This document shows, one piece after another, positions 1 through 7,996 of a DNA stretch of 64,000 nucleotides (position 1 is the first letter of the stretch; each line of letters starts with the position of its first letter). A program made the position numbers and the translations under genes. The DNA lies in NCBI RefSeq assembly GCF_000455325.1, contig NZ_HG322952.1, positions 800,382 through 864,381 of the forward strand, in the 5' to 3' direction. The DNA comes from Mycolicibacterium septicum DSM 44393 (GTDB taxonomy: Bacteria > Actinomycetota > Actinomycetes > Mycobacteriales > Mycobacteriaceae). The notes under the pieces are model-generated. The model did not search any database. It saw only the letters and a program-made list of their open reading frames with translations, and was not told where the DNA came from.

Positions 1-681
1 GGAGATCAGATATCCGCACAGGACGAACATCACGACGTAGACGGCCGGGCCACAGAAATCGATGAACCGGCGGATGGATTCCATTCCGCGCCAGAACACA
101 CAGGCCTGCAGCACCCACAGCAGCAGGAAGCTGCCCCAGCCCAGCAGGGACAGCCCGGCGAACCCGTAGTCGGCGACCACTGCATACGGCGCCAGCGCCG
201 GGAACAGCTTGACCAGCACGATGTCCAGGGCCGCCGAGGCCAGGAACGTCTGGATGCCGTACCAGGCGACCGCGATCAGTCCGCGGATGATGGCCGGGAT
301 GTTGGCGCCGAGCACCCCGAACACCGTGCGGCAGATCACTGGATAGGGCACCCCGGCGACCTGGCTCGGCTTGGCCACCAGATTGCACAGGAAGTAGACG
401 ATCGTGATGCCGATCAGCAACGCCGCCAGCACCTGCCAGCTGGCCAGGCCCAGCGCGAACAGGCTGCCGGCCGTGACATAGCCGCCCACGCTGTGCACGT
501 CGGACATCCAGAACGCGAAGATGTTGTAGGAACCCCAGGTCTGTTTGCGCAGTGGGGCCAGATCTTCATTGGTCAGCCGTGGGTCGTAGCCCGGTTTGAT
601 CTCACCGCTGCCGACCGGATGGCCGGCCGCCTCGACGAGATCTGCGGCACCCACGGTTTGGGATACAACGGTGTCGGTCAT
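1..681 (-). CDS. NCS1 family nucleobase/hydantoin:cation symporter, 3' part cut by window edge
   Basis: This is the N-terminal 227 codons of an NCS1 (cytosine/purine/uracil/thiamine/allantoin) permease, an inner-membrane cation symporter for nucleobases or hydantoins. The reading frame is open from the ATG at 681 to base 1, and the rest lies outside the window. After about 35 soluble residues ending in PGYDPRLTNEDLAPL comes the family hallmark WGSYNIFAFWMSDVHSVGGY, then several hydrophobic helices (ALGLASWQVLAALLIG; TVFGVLGANIPAIIRGLIA). The GntR gene at 777-1472 lies just upstream on the same strand and probably controls it. The substrate cannot be told from this part. Confidence 0.85.
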   Translation of the reverse strand, partial: MTDTVVSQTVGAADLVEAAGHPVGSGEIKPGYDPRLTNEDLAPLRKQTWGSYNIFAFWMSDVHSVGGYVTAGSLFALGLASWQVLAALLIGITIVYFLCNLVAKPSQVAGVPYPVICRTVFGVLGANIPAIIRGLIAVAWYGIQTFLASAALDIVLVKLFPALAPYAVVADYGFAGLSLLGWGSFLLLWVLQACVFWRGMESIRRFIDFCGPAVYVVMFVLCGYLIS

Positions 682-776
682 GGACCGACGCTAGGAACCT
701 TGTGTTTCCCGGCTATTTCACCGGAGCTATGCCTTAATTTCGCGAATAATATATTTCGGCATTTGCATTCGGCCGG

Positions 777-1472
777 CTACGCCAACAACCCTGTGCGGGT
801 GGGCAGAGTGGCGATCACGGCGTTGAGTCGCGCGGCATGCAGTTCGGAGACCGAGACCAAGCGGTCGGCGTCGCCGGCCAGGAAAGCGTCGAGCATCTCG
901 CCATGGTCGGCATGCAACTGAGCCCGGGCCGCCGGACTGACGTGGACCATCGTCTGGACGGGTTCGGTGACGTTCCAGGCGGCTTCGAGCATGTGCAGCA
1001 GCCGGTGCATACGGGACGGCCGGGTCAGGGCGGCGTGGAAGTTGCGGCTCTGGCGGTGATAGGCCACGGCATCGTCATCGGCGATCGCCTGTTGCAGCAG
1101 GTGATTCACCGCGACCGCTGCGGCACGGTCGGTGTCCGATGCGTTGGCCACCGCAGCCGCCAACGAAGCCGACTCCAAAGTCTCACGCACGATGTACATT
1201 TCGCGGAGTTCCGGAGCGGTCAGCAGCGCCACCCGGTAGCCCGAATTTCGGCGGTGCGCCACCAGGCCCTCGCCGATCAGGGTTTTCAGCGCCTCTCGCA
1301 CCGGGATCTGACTGACCCCGAACGCGTCAGCCACCTCGGCGAGCGGAATCGGTGTACCCGGCGGCACCCCGCCGTCGAGGATGGCCCGGCGCAGCTCATC
1401 GAGGACCGCCTGCTGCGAGTGGCCGGCCGTCACAAGCTGTTCGAGCAGGGCCGATCGCCGCAGAGCCCGCAT
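777..1472 (-). CDS. GntR family (FCD subfamily) transcriptional regulator
   Basis: This encodes a 231-residue regulator. The N-terminal winged helix-turn-helix (about residues 20-85) contains AEVADAFGVSQIPVREALKT, typical of GntR proteins, and the all-helical C-terminal half with its spaced His residues (YHRQSRNFHAAL, HADHGEMLDAF) fits the metal/ligand-binding FCD domain. I chose the ATG at 1472 because the longer in-frame extension upstream is low-complexity and runs antisense through the lipoprotein gene. It is followed 95 bp later on the same strand by the NCS1 permease gene, which suggests it responds to the permease's substrate or a breakdown product. Confidence 0.88.
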   Translation of the reverse strand: MRALRRSALLEQLVTAGHSQQAVLDELRRAILDGGVPPGTPIPLAEVADAFGVSQIPVREALKTLIGEGLVAHRRNSGYRVALLTAPELREMYIVRETLESASLAAAVANASDTDRAAAVAVNHLLQQAIADDDAVAYHRQSRNFHAALTRPSRMHRLLHMLEAAWNVTEPVQTMVHVSPAARAQLHADHGEMLDAFLAGDADRLVSVSELHAARLNAVIATLPTRTGLLA

Positions 1473-1638
1473 ACGGCCACATGCTAAGCCAGTCTGGCCG
1501 CCACCGCTCCACGGAGCGGTAGCCGAAGCCTCAGGTTCGGTAGGAATCGCACTGATCGACCCCGATTCGAGTAGTCCGATACTCGCGCAGAACCTCACCA
1601 AATTTGCCACCATCGTAAAGACACTGGTGGGAGGCGTG

Positions 1639-2016
1639 ATGAACCTCGGATCGACAACGCTTGGGCGCGCTGCCGGCCTCACGGCGGTCGCTGCTGCCGC
1701 GGTGCTGGCGGTGGCGTGTAGCGAGACCAAGAATGATCCGCCGCCGCCCCCGCCCCCGGCGAGTGGGAGCGCCACACTGCCGTCGACCACGACCACCGTG
1801 TCAGGGCCGATCACCACCTACAAAGCCCCCACAACCACCACGAACCCGGATGGCTACACCAGTACGACGACGTCGACGAGCACGACGCTACCGGCGCCGA
1901 CGTCGGAGCCGTCGACGACATTGCCGACCCCGACGCTGACCACGCCGCCGACACCGACCGCGGACAACCTTCCGACGACGTCGGTTCCCACCACGCAGCA
2001 GGCGCCACCGACGTGA
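1639..2016 (+). CDS. Thr/Pro-rich putative lipoprotein
   Basis: This encodes a 125-residue protein with an N-terminal signal sequence ending in a lipobox (LAVAC, Cys about residue 27), followed by a run of seven prolines and a long Thr/Pro/Ser-rich tail with no recognisable fold. It is probably exported, lipidated at the Cys and extended through the cell envelope. The ATG at 1639 has a purine-rich site (GGTGGGAGG) just upstream. The last bases overlap the GTG start of the next gene (GTGA), so the two are translationally coupled and probably work together. I do not recognise a function. Confidence 0.72.
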   Translation: MNLGSTTLGRAAGLTAVAAAAVLAVACSETKNDPPPPPPPASGSATLPSTTTTVSGPITTYKAPTTTTNPDGYTSTTTSTSTTLPAPTSEPSTTLPTPTLTTPPTPTADNLPTTSVPTTQQAPPT

Positions 2017-3572
2017 GCGAGGACGCCAAGTCGCTCACCCAATCGGCGGAGCGGTGGCTCAGCCTCGCGGCCCTGGTGGTCGCGCCGACATCACTGATCA
2101 CCGGATTGTGCTACTTCTTCGGCCTGCTCGCGATCCGCAATCGGTTGCACTACTTCGGCGTTGATCCAGGAACCGTGGGCTACACGTCGGCGGACTACGT
2201 GGTCACCACCATCGGGACGTTCTTCTTCGCGTCGTTGCGGGTCCTGATCGTTCTGGCGATCCTCGTGGTACTGACGGTGGCTTTTCGGCACTGGGCGGCC
2301 ACCGGGCGGCGAATCACGTTGCTACGCAACATCGCATGGCTCTTGACAGGCCTGGGCGCGGTGGGCTTGATCGTCGCCGTGGTGTGGCTGGTGTCCGATC
2401 GCAGCCTGATCAAGACGGTGGTCGACAATCCCCCCGACATGTACATGGCGGCGACGATCGCTGCCGGAATCGTACTTCTGGTCGCCGGCTATTGGACTCT
2501 CACCCTCACCGGCCGCGGCCGGCTACCCAAGATGGCCGAGCGGATACTGCTCGCGCTGGCGGTTGCGGGCCTGGTGGTGGCACTGTTCTGGGCCACCGAT
2601 CTCTACGCCGTCGATCAGGGCAAGCACAACGGCGCGGATGCCGCAGGCAGACTGTGGGCGGCCGACGGCGACTACACCGCGGTACAAGTCGATACCACCG
2701 AGGCGCTGAACATTCCGGACAACCTGGTGAAGATGACGGTGCTACCGGCCCAAGGACCACCTGCTGCGCCGGTCTACCGCTACCAATGCCTTCGTGTCCT
2801 GGAAGCACACGCCGGCCGCTACGTGCTGGTGCCGGCCAGGTGGTCACGGGAACAGGGTTACGCCATCACCGTGACGCCTGACGCGACACACCGCGTCACG
2901 TCCGTGGTGGACTCGACACCCGTGGTGAAAGGGTGGACGGTCGACGAGTTCTGGCAATGCCCGGAGGTGGTTCGCACCTACCAGCAGTCTGACCTCGAAC
3001 CGATCCTGATCGGTCCCGAGAGGGCACAGGAGCTCGTTGGCGCCGGCAGTCTCAGCGTTACCGGCCCTGACACGAACAGCGACACCGCACCCGCCAACGG
3101 GAATCCCTCCTCATCGAAAGGTTGTGTACCCGAAGGTGATCCATCCGCCCTGCCGGCGGCACTGCCGCCGTACCCCAAAGTCGTCGCAGCGACGCGGGAA
3201 CGCGAGATCACCGGCGCCGGACCGTCCGGCCGGGTGCGGTTGCAACAGCGGGCCATGATCTTCCCTGACCCCGCTGCAGCCGAGAATTTCATGACTGCGG
3301 TCCAGGAACATTGGGGTTACTGCGCGGGCAAGACCACCGCCGTATACCGGCACGGCGAGGCTCAGGCCCGCACCATCGGTACCCGCGTGGTGCAGAAAAG
3401 CGTTCTGTCAGTGACCGATTCGACCGCAACCAACGCGGCCGCGGACTGTGCCCAGGCCCTGGCCGCCAAATCCAATATCGTCGTCGCGGTCGACCTCTGT
3501 GGCGCGAAGGAGCCGTCTCAGGCGGCCGCAGTCGCCTACGACGTGCGGAACCGGATACCCACCGACTACTAG
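2013..3572 (+). CDS. Multi-pass membrane protein with C-terminal PknH-like sensor domain
   Basis: This encodes a 519-residue protein that starts at a GTG overlapping the lipoprotein stop. The first 200 residues hold about five hydrophobic segments (around 17-40, 65-93, 105-130, 145-165, 175-195). The C-terminal part (from about residue 370) resembles the extracellular sensor domain of mycobacterial PknH-type kinases and related lipoproteins: a ...RAMIFPDPAAAENFM... stretch and regularly placed Cys residues (HWGYC, AADC, VDLC) that could pair in disulfides. There is no kinase domain, so the sensor fold sits on a different membrane anchor. Function unknown; an envelope sensing or binding role together with the upstream lipoprotein is an inference. 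Confidence 0.78.
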   Translation: MSEDAKSLTQSAERWLSLAALVVAPTSLITGLCYFFGLLAIRNRLHYFGVDPGTVGYTSADYVVTTIGTFFFASLRVLIVLAILVVLTVAFRHWAATGRRITLLRNIAWLLTGLGAVGLIVAVVWLVSDRSLIKTVVDNPPDMYMAATIAAGIVLLVAGYWTLTLTGRGRLPKMAERILLALAVAGLVVALFWATDLYAVDQGKHNGADAAGRLWAADGDYTAVQVDTTEALNIPDNLVKMTVLPAQGPPAAPVYRYQCLRVLEAHAGRYVLVPARWSREQGYAITVTPDATHRVTSVVDSTPVVKGWTVDEFWQCPEVVRTYQQSDLEPILIGPERAQELVGAGSLSVTGPDTNSDTAPANGNPSSSKGCVPEGDPSALPAALPPYPKVVAATREREITGAGPSGRVRLQQRAMIFPDPAAAENFMTAVQEHWGYCAGKTTAVYRHGEAQARTIGTRVVQKSVLSVTDSTATNAAADCAQALAAKSNIVVAVDLCGAKEPSQAAAVAYDVRNRIPTDY

Positions 3573-4486
3573 GGCAGCGTGGCGGCCACCGCCCACAACG
3601 CGGCCAGATCCTCCGGCTCGGTCCGGATCGGACTGAGCGCCACATCGGTGGCCCCGGCGTCGAGATAACGTTGCAGCTGCTCGCGCACTTGCGCCGCCGA
3701 CCCGACGGCCGCCAGTTCAGCGACACTGGAAACCTGTTCGCGGGCAATGACTTTCTGATATGACGGGATGGTCTCGTAGAACGCCAGTTGCTGTGCGGCG
3801 GCGCTGCGGGCGGCGTCCGCGTCGTCGGAGACGAGCGCCGGCACCATGGCCACCACCCGGGGTTGCGGCCGGCCCACCGCCGTGGCCGCCGCGGTGATCG
3901 TCGGCACGATGAACTCCCCCACCGTGCGCGGTCCGGCGAGATACGGCAGTGTGCCATCGGCCAATTCTCCGGTGACCCGAAGGGCCTTCGGCCCCATCGC
4001 GGCGACGTACACCGGGACCGGGGTTCCGCCGGGCACGTGCACCGGCCACTCGGGGTTGGCGGTGAACGCGGTGCCGTGGAAGTCGACGGCGCGTTCATCG
4101 AAGATCGCCCGCAGCACCCGCAGGTGTTCACGCAGCCGGCCCACCGGGTCGGGCCAGGCGGTGCCGAAGGCCTGGTGTTCAGGTGCGTGCGAACCCAGAC
4201 CGAGCCCCAGCGTGAAGTTGCCGTGCGCGGCGGCCTGCGCCGTCTGCGCAGCGGAGGCCACCAGCAGTGGGTGGCGGGGATTGACCGGCACCACCGAGGT
4301 GCCCACGCCGAGACCCGGGACGGCAGCGCCGATCAGCGCGGCCAACGTGATGGCGTCGACGTCGAACTGCTGGGCGAGCCAGATCTGACGGACCCCGGCC
4401 GCGTAGGCGGTGCGGGCCTGTGAGATCGCGGCGTCGACGACGTTGGGGGCGGACGGGTTCAGGGTGAGGACGACTCCGGTCGGCAT
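3569..4486 (-). CDS. LLM-class (luciferase-like) F420-dependent oxidoreductase
   Basis: This encodes about 305 residues of the luciferase-like monooxygenase superfamily. Typical features are the barrel strands QIWLAQQFDVDAITLA, GLGVGTSVVPVNPRHP and FTLGLGLGSHAPEHQ, the segment VPVYVAAMGPKALRVTGELA, and the C-terminal PIRTEPEDLAALWA. Mycobacterial members of this subgroup usually use coenzyme F420 rather than FMN; the substrate is unknown. An upstream in-frame start at 4504 is possible, but conservation begins near the ATG at 4486. Its stop overlaps the 3' end of the convergent membrane-protein gene by 4 bp. Confidence 0.87.
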   Translation of the reverse strand: MPTGVVLTLNPSAPNVVDAAISQARTAYAAGVRQIWLAQQFDVDAITLAALIGAAVPGLGVGTSVVPVNPRHPLLVASAAQTAQAAAHGNFTLGLGLGSHAPEHQAFGTAWPDPVGRLREHLRVLRAIFDERAVDFHGTAFTANPEWPVHVPGGTPVPVYVAAMGPKALRVTGELADGTLPYLAGPRTVGEFIVPTITAAATAVGRPQPRVVAMVPALVSDDADAARSAAAQQLAFYETIPSYQKVIAREQVSSVAELAAVGSAAQVREQLQRYLDAGATDVALSPIRTEPEDLAALWAVAATLP

Positions 4487-4553
4487 ACCGGCACCAACCG
4501 GCACAGCAGTCCGGGCTATTCCGTTCTGCTCACGCTGCGCGATATCCGCGCTT

Positions 4554-4997
4554 CTAGGCCCGCCGTGAGTTACTCATGACGCGCTGGCGCAACCGATCGA
4601 TGGCGACATCGAGAACGAGTGTCCTCGCACGGTTGATGAGGAACTCCGGGATCGGCATCGCGAGGTCGACGATCACGTCGAACCGCACCCGCGTCTTGTC
4701 CACCTCTGGTGTCAGGTTGTATTCGACGTGCTGCCCGCGCTGCTGCAGGTTGGGTTGGGCATCCCACACCATCCAATGGTCGCCCCAGTGGAATTCGAGC
4801 AGCTCTTTGTCCGTGATGCCCAGCAACCTCATCGTCGCCTTGACATGGTGGGGTTTGCCGTCGGGATACCGGTCGAGGATCTTGACGCGTCGGTGCAGTA
4901 CAGACCAGGTCGGCAGCGCGTCGACATCGGCGAGCACCTCCATGATCGCCTCCGGCGAGGCGTCGAAGACCACCTCGCGTGATGCCTGAACGGCCAC
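4554..4997 (-). CDS. SRPBCC (polyketide cyclase/START-like) family protein
   Basis: This encodes a 147-residue single-domain SRPBCC protein: REVVFDASPEAIMEVLADV at the N-terminus, the EYNLTPEVDKTRVRFDVIVD strand region and the C-terminal helix typical of the helix-grip fold that binds hydrophobic ligands. It is a paralogue of the product of 10261-10701 in this window. In M. tuberculosis comparable genes (Rv0854, Rv0856, Rv0857) surround the far and keto-acid decarboxylase genes, as they do here, so the arrangement is conserved. The ligand is not known. Confidence 0.85.
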   Translation of the reverse strand: MAVQASREVVFDASPEAIMEVLADVDALPTWSVLHRRVKILDRYPDGKPHHVKATMRLLGITDKELLEFHWGDHWMVWDAQPNLQQRGQHVEYNLTPEVDKTRVRFDVIVDLAMPIPEFLINRARTLVLDVAIDRLRQRVMSNSRRA

Positions 4998-5060
4998 GTC
5001 TCCGAATCTAGCGAAGCGTGCCGCTCATGGCGGTGGTTCTGCGATGCGAAACGAGGGAGG

Positions 5061-5939
5061 TTAGCTGGGTTGCCGGGCGACGATCACCGGCGCTGCGGCG
5101 GAATGGACGACCGCGGAACTGACCGATCCGAGCAGCAACCCGGTGAATCCACCGCGTCCGCGATTGCCGACGACCACCAACTGTGCGGTTTCGGCCTGAG
5201 CCAGCAATTGCCGGGCCGGCTTGTCGGGCATGACCACGCGTCGCACCGCCACATCGGGATAGCGCTCGCACCACCCGGCCAACTGCTCGGCGAGCGCACG
5301 CTCGGCTTCAGAGCTCAGGTCTTCCCACTTCACGTCGGGGAACTCGAAGTTCAGATCAGTCCAGGTGTGCACCACCACGAGCTCCACACCGCGGCGGGAC
5401 GCCTCATCGAAGGCGATTTCGGTGGCGTATTCGGAGGCACGCGACCCGTCGACACCGACCACCACGGGCCCGTCCGCCGGATGATCGTTGTCGGGGATCA
5501 CCGCGACCGGCCCGTGGGCATGAGCCGCGAGGCTCGAGCTGACCGAGCCGAGCAACCGGCGACCCCATTTGCTCAGGCCGCGGGAACCCACGACCACCAG
5601 ATCGGCATTCCGCGAGTAGTCGATCAGCGTGGCCACCGCGTGTCCGGGCACCGCCTTCGCGATGATCCGGGGTTCCTGGTGGCCGGCGATGGTCTCGACC
5701 GCAACGCGGCGCGCATCATCGAGGACCTCCTGGCCGCGCTGATCCTGATAGTCCCAATAGTCCTGGGGCAACGCGACATCCAACCAGACCGGTGACGCAG
5801 CGCCGGGGAGCGCGTGTACCAGCGTGAGCCCGACGCCCCGCAACACGGCGGCGCGAGCCGCCCAGGCCACCGCTGCGTCCGACGAGGGCGACCCGTCGAC
5901 CCCGACGACGATGCCGTGGCGGACGTCATGTTCACTCAT
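5061..5939 (-). CDS. Universal stress protein, tandem UspA domains
   Basis: This encodes a 292-residue cytosolic protein with two UspA domains, each with the ATP-binding signature: about residues 10-145 (GIVVGVDGSPSSDAAVAWA ... VVGSRGLSKWGRRLLGSVSS) and 155-290 (VVVGVDGSRASEYATEIA ... VVGNRGRGGFTGLLLGSVSS). I chose the ATG at 5939 because an AAGGAG site lies a few bases upstream and a Usp domain begins at once. It overlaps the 3' end of the other Usp gene by 8 bp, so the two form an operon. In mycobacteria such tandem Usp proteins are often induced by hypoxia or stasis. Confidence 0.93.
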   Translation of the reverse strand: MSEHDVRHGIVVGVDGSPSSDAAVAWAARAAVLRGVGLTLVHALPGAASPVWLDVALPQDYWDYQDQRGQEVLDDARRVAVETIAGHQEPRIIAKAVPGHAVATLIDYSRNADLVVVGSRGLSKWGRRLLGSVSSSLAAHAHGPVAVIPDNDHPADGPVVVGVDGSRASEYATEIAFDEASRRGVELVVVHTWTDLNFEFPDVKWEDLSSEAERALAEQLAGWCERYPDVAVRRVVMPDKPARQLLAQAETAQLVVVGNRGRGGFTGLLLGSVSSAVVHSAAAPVIVARQPS

Positions 5940-6864
5940 CCGAATCTCCTTGTGGCGCAGCACGGCAGATCATCACCGGCACCGGGCTGTGGTGCAGCAG
6001 GTTCAGGCTGGTCGACCCGAGGAACACACCGGCCAGGGCGTTGCGGCCCCGGGACCCGACCACCACGAGTCCCGAGTCGTCGACATGCTTGAGCAGCGCC
6101 TTGCCGGGCGATTCCGGCTCGACGAAACACTTGGCGTCGACGCCCGGGTGGCGCTTGTTGTGGACGTCGACGGTCTCGGTGAGATCGGCCAGTTCAGCGG
6201 ACTCTATGCCGTCCCAGTCGATCAGCAGCGGGATGGTGACACCAGTCTCGGCCGGTGCGGCCAGAGACAACGAGCGCACGGCGTTGACCGCCAGCCCGAA
6301 CCGGTCGGCGAACTCGAACGCCGTCTCCAGCCCGGCCTGCGCGGCAGGGCTGTCGTCGACCCCGACGACGACGGGGCCGTCACCTGGAGCCACCTTCTCG
6401 CCACGGAAGGCGACCACCGGGCACGCCGCTCGGGTCGCCACCGACAGCGCCGTCGACCCCAGCAGCAGCGCCGCGGCCGGGGTTACCTTCTTACCGCCGA
6501 GGACGACGAGGCTCGCGTCGGCGCTGGCGTCGATCAGCACCTGGTCGGCGGGTTCGTTGAACGAGACGGTGGACACGGACAGGTCGGGATGATCGCTACG
6601 CACGGCTTCATCGGCGGCCTTGAGGAACGCCTCGGCCATGTCGCGCTGGTAGGACATCATCGCCGCGGTGAACGCCGCTGCGGTCTGCGTCAGATTCCGG
6701 CCGACGGACGGTAGTGCGTGCACGATGCGCAGCGGTACGCCGAACCGCACGGCGACCGCACCTGCCCACCGGGCCGCATCAAGCGCGCCATCACTGCCGT
6801 CGATTCCAACCACTACGGGAGCGTTCGAGGAAGTCACTCCTTCATCGTGGCTGCTGAGCGTCAC
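5932..6864 (-). CDS. Universal stress protein, tandem UspA domains
   Basis: This encodes a second tandem-Usp protein of about 310 residues and is the first gene of the pair. Domain 1 begins at APVVVGIDGSDGALDAARWA and domain 2 at GPVVVGVDDSPAAQAGLETA. Domain 2 closes with the ATP-loop signature VVGSRGRNALAGVFLGSTSL; in domain 1 the loop reads VVLGGKKVTPAAALLLGSTA, which departs from the usual GxxGxxxxxxxxxG(S/T) pattern and may bind nucleotide poorly. The start is a GTG at 6864; a GTG nine codons further in (6837) is an alternative, but neither has a well-spaced ribosome site. Confidence 0.91.
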   Translation of the reverse strand: MTLSSHDEGVTSSNAPVVVGIDGSDGALDAARWAGAVAVRFGVPLRIVHALPSVGRNLTQTAAAFTAAMMSYQRDMAEAFLKAADEAVRSDHPDLSVSTVSFNEPADQVLIDASADASLVVLGGKKVTPAAALLLGSTALSVATRAACPVVAFRGEKVAPGDGPVVVGVDDSPAAQAGLETAFEFADRFGLAVNAVRSLSLAAPAETGVTIPLLIDWDGIESAELADLTETVDVHNKRHPGVDAKCFVEPESPGKALLKHVDDSGLVVVGSRGRNALAGVFLGSTSLNLLHHSPVPVMICRAAPQGDSDE

Positions 6865-6896
6865 TATGGCCAGGGACCAAAGACTCTAAGTGCCAA

Positions 6897-7979
6897 TCAG
6901 GTCCAGCCGATGTCGGCGATGTCGGTGCTCGACTGCGGCGGCCGGCCTGGTGTTCCCGGCGCGGTCCGGGAGAACCGCGGAGCCGGGGCGGCTTGCGCGA
7001 CACCGTCGACGGTGATCAGCGTCGACCGGTCCAGCAGATGCTTACTCTCGGCCGCTTCACCCCAGGTGAGCACCGGTGTCACGCAGGCGTCGGTGCCTGC
7101 GAAGATCGCGGTCCACTCGTCGCGGGTCTTGGTGGCGAAACGCTCGGTGAAGATGGCGCGCATCTCGTCGTAACGGGCCAGCTCGAACTGCCCGGGGATC
7201 TCACCTGGGTCCAGGCCGAGACCCGCCACCAACTGTGCGAAGAACTGCGGCTCGATCGACCCGACCGCCATGTAGCCGCCATCGGAGGTCTCATAGGTCC
7301 GGTAGTACGGGGCACCGCCGTCGAGCAGGAAGGACTCGCGCTCGTCGCGCAACGATCCGGTGGCCCGCATGGTCCACATCATCTGCGACAGCATGCTGAC
7401 CCCGTCGACCATCGCGGCGTCGATGACCTGGCCCTTGCCGGAACGTTCCCGCTCGTACAGCGCGGTGACGATGCCGATGACGACGAGCATCGAGCCGCCA
7501 CCGAAATCGGCGACGAGGTTCAGCGGCGCCACGGGCGGGCGGTCGCGGTAACCGATCGCCGAGAGGGCGCCCGTCTGCGACAGGTAGTTGATGTCGTGGC
7601 CGGCCGTGGTGGCCAGCGGCCCGTCCTGACCCCAGCCGGTGATCCGGGCGAAGACCAGCCGCGGGTTGACGGCCTCGCACTCCGCCGGGCCGATGCCGAG
7701 GCGCTCACAGGTGCCCGGCCGGAAACAGTCCAACAACACATCGGCTTTGGCGACCAGATCCAGCAGCTTTCCCGGTTCGTTCTTCACGTCGAGATCGACG
7801 ATGCGCTTGCCGCGATGCAGCAGGTCGACGTTCTCGGCGGGCATGGTCAGGCCACCCGGTCGGCGCACCCGCACCACGTCGGCACCCAGGTCCGACAGCA
7901 TCATCGCGGCGTGTGGCCCGGGGCCGATGCCGCCGAGTTCGATAACTCGCACTCCGGCGAGCGGTCCGGTGTTGGTCAT
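6897..7979 (-). CDS. far: CaiB/BaiF family CoA transferase / alpha-methylacyl-CoA racemase-like (Far-like)
   Basis: This encodes a 360-residue class III CoA-transferase-family protein. The N-terminus GVRVIELGGIGPGPHAAMML is the family signature. The residues used by alpha-methylacyl-CoA racemase appear to be kept: His in TTAGHDINYLSQ, Asp in NLVADFGGGS and Glu in GSIEPQFF, so a racemase that inverts 2-methyl-branched acyl-CoA is more likely than a transferase. I use the ATG at 7979 rather than the upstream GTG. It is divergent from the keto-acid decarboxylase gene with only 17 bp between the starts, as far and pdc neighbour each other in M. tuberculosis (Rv0855/Rv0853c). The symbol rests on that context. 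Confidence 0.85.
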   Translation of the reverse strand: MTNTGPLAGVRVIELGGIGPGPHAAMMLSDLGADVVRVRRPGGLTMPAENVDLLHRGKRIVDLDVKNEPGKLLDLVAKADVLLDCFRPGTCERLGIGPAECEAVNPRLVFARITGWGQDGPLATTAGHDINYLSQTGALSAIGYRDRPPVAPLNLVADFGGGSMLVVIGIVTALYERERSGKGQVIDAAMVDGVSMLSQMMWTMRATGSLRDERESFLLDGGAPYYRTYETSDGGYMAVGSIEPQFFAQLVAGLGLDPGEIPGQFELARYDEMRAIFTERFATKTRDEWTAIFAGTDACVTPVLTWGEAAESKHLLDRSTLITVDGVAQAAPAPRFSRTAPGTPGRPPQSSTDIADIGWT

Positions 7980-7996
7980 GCGAGGCACACTAAGGG

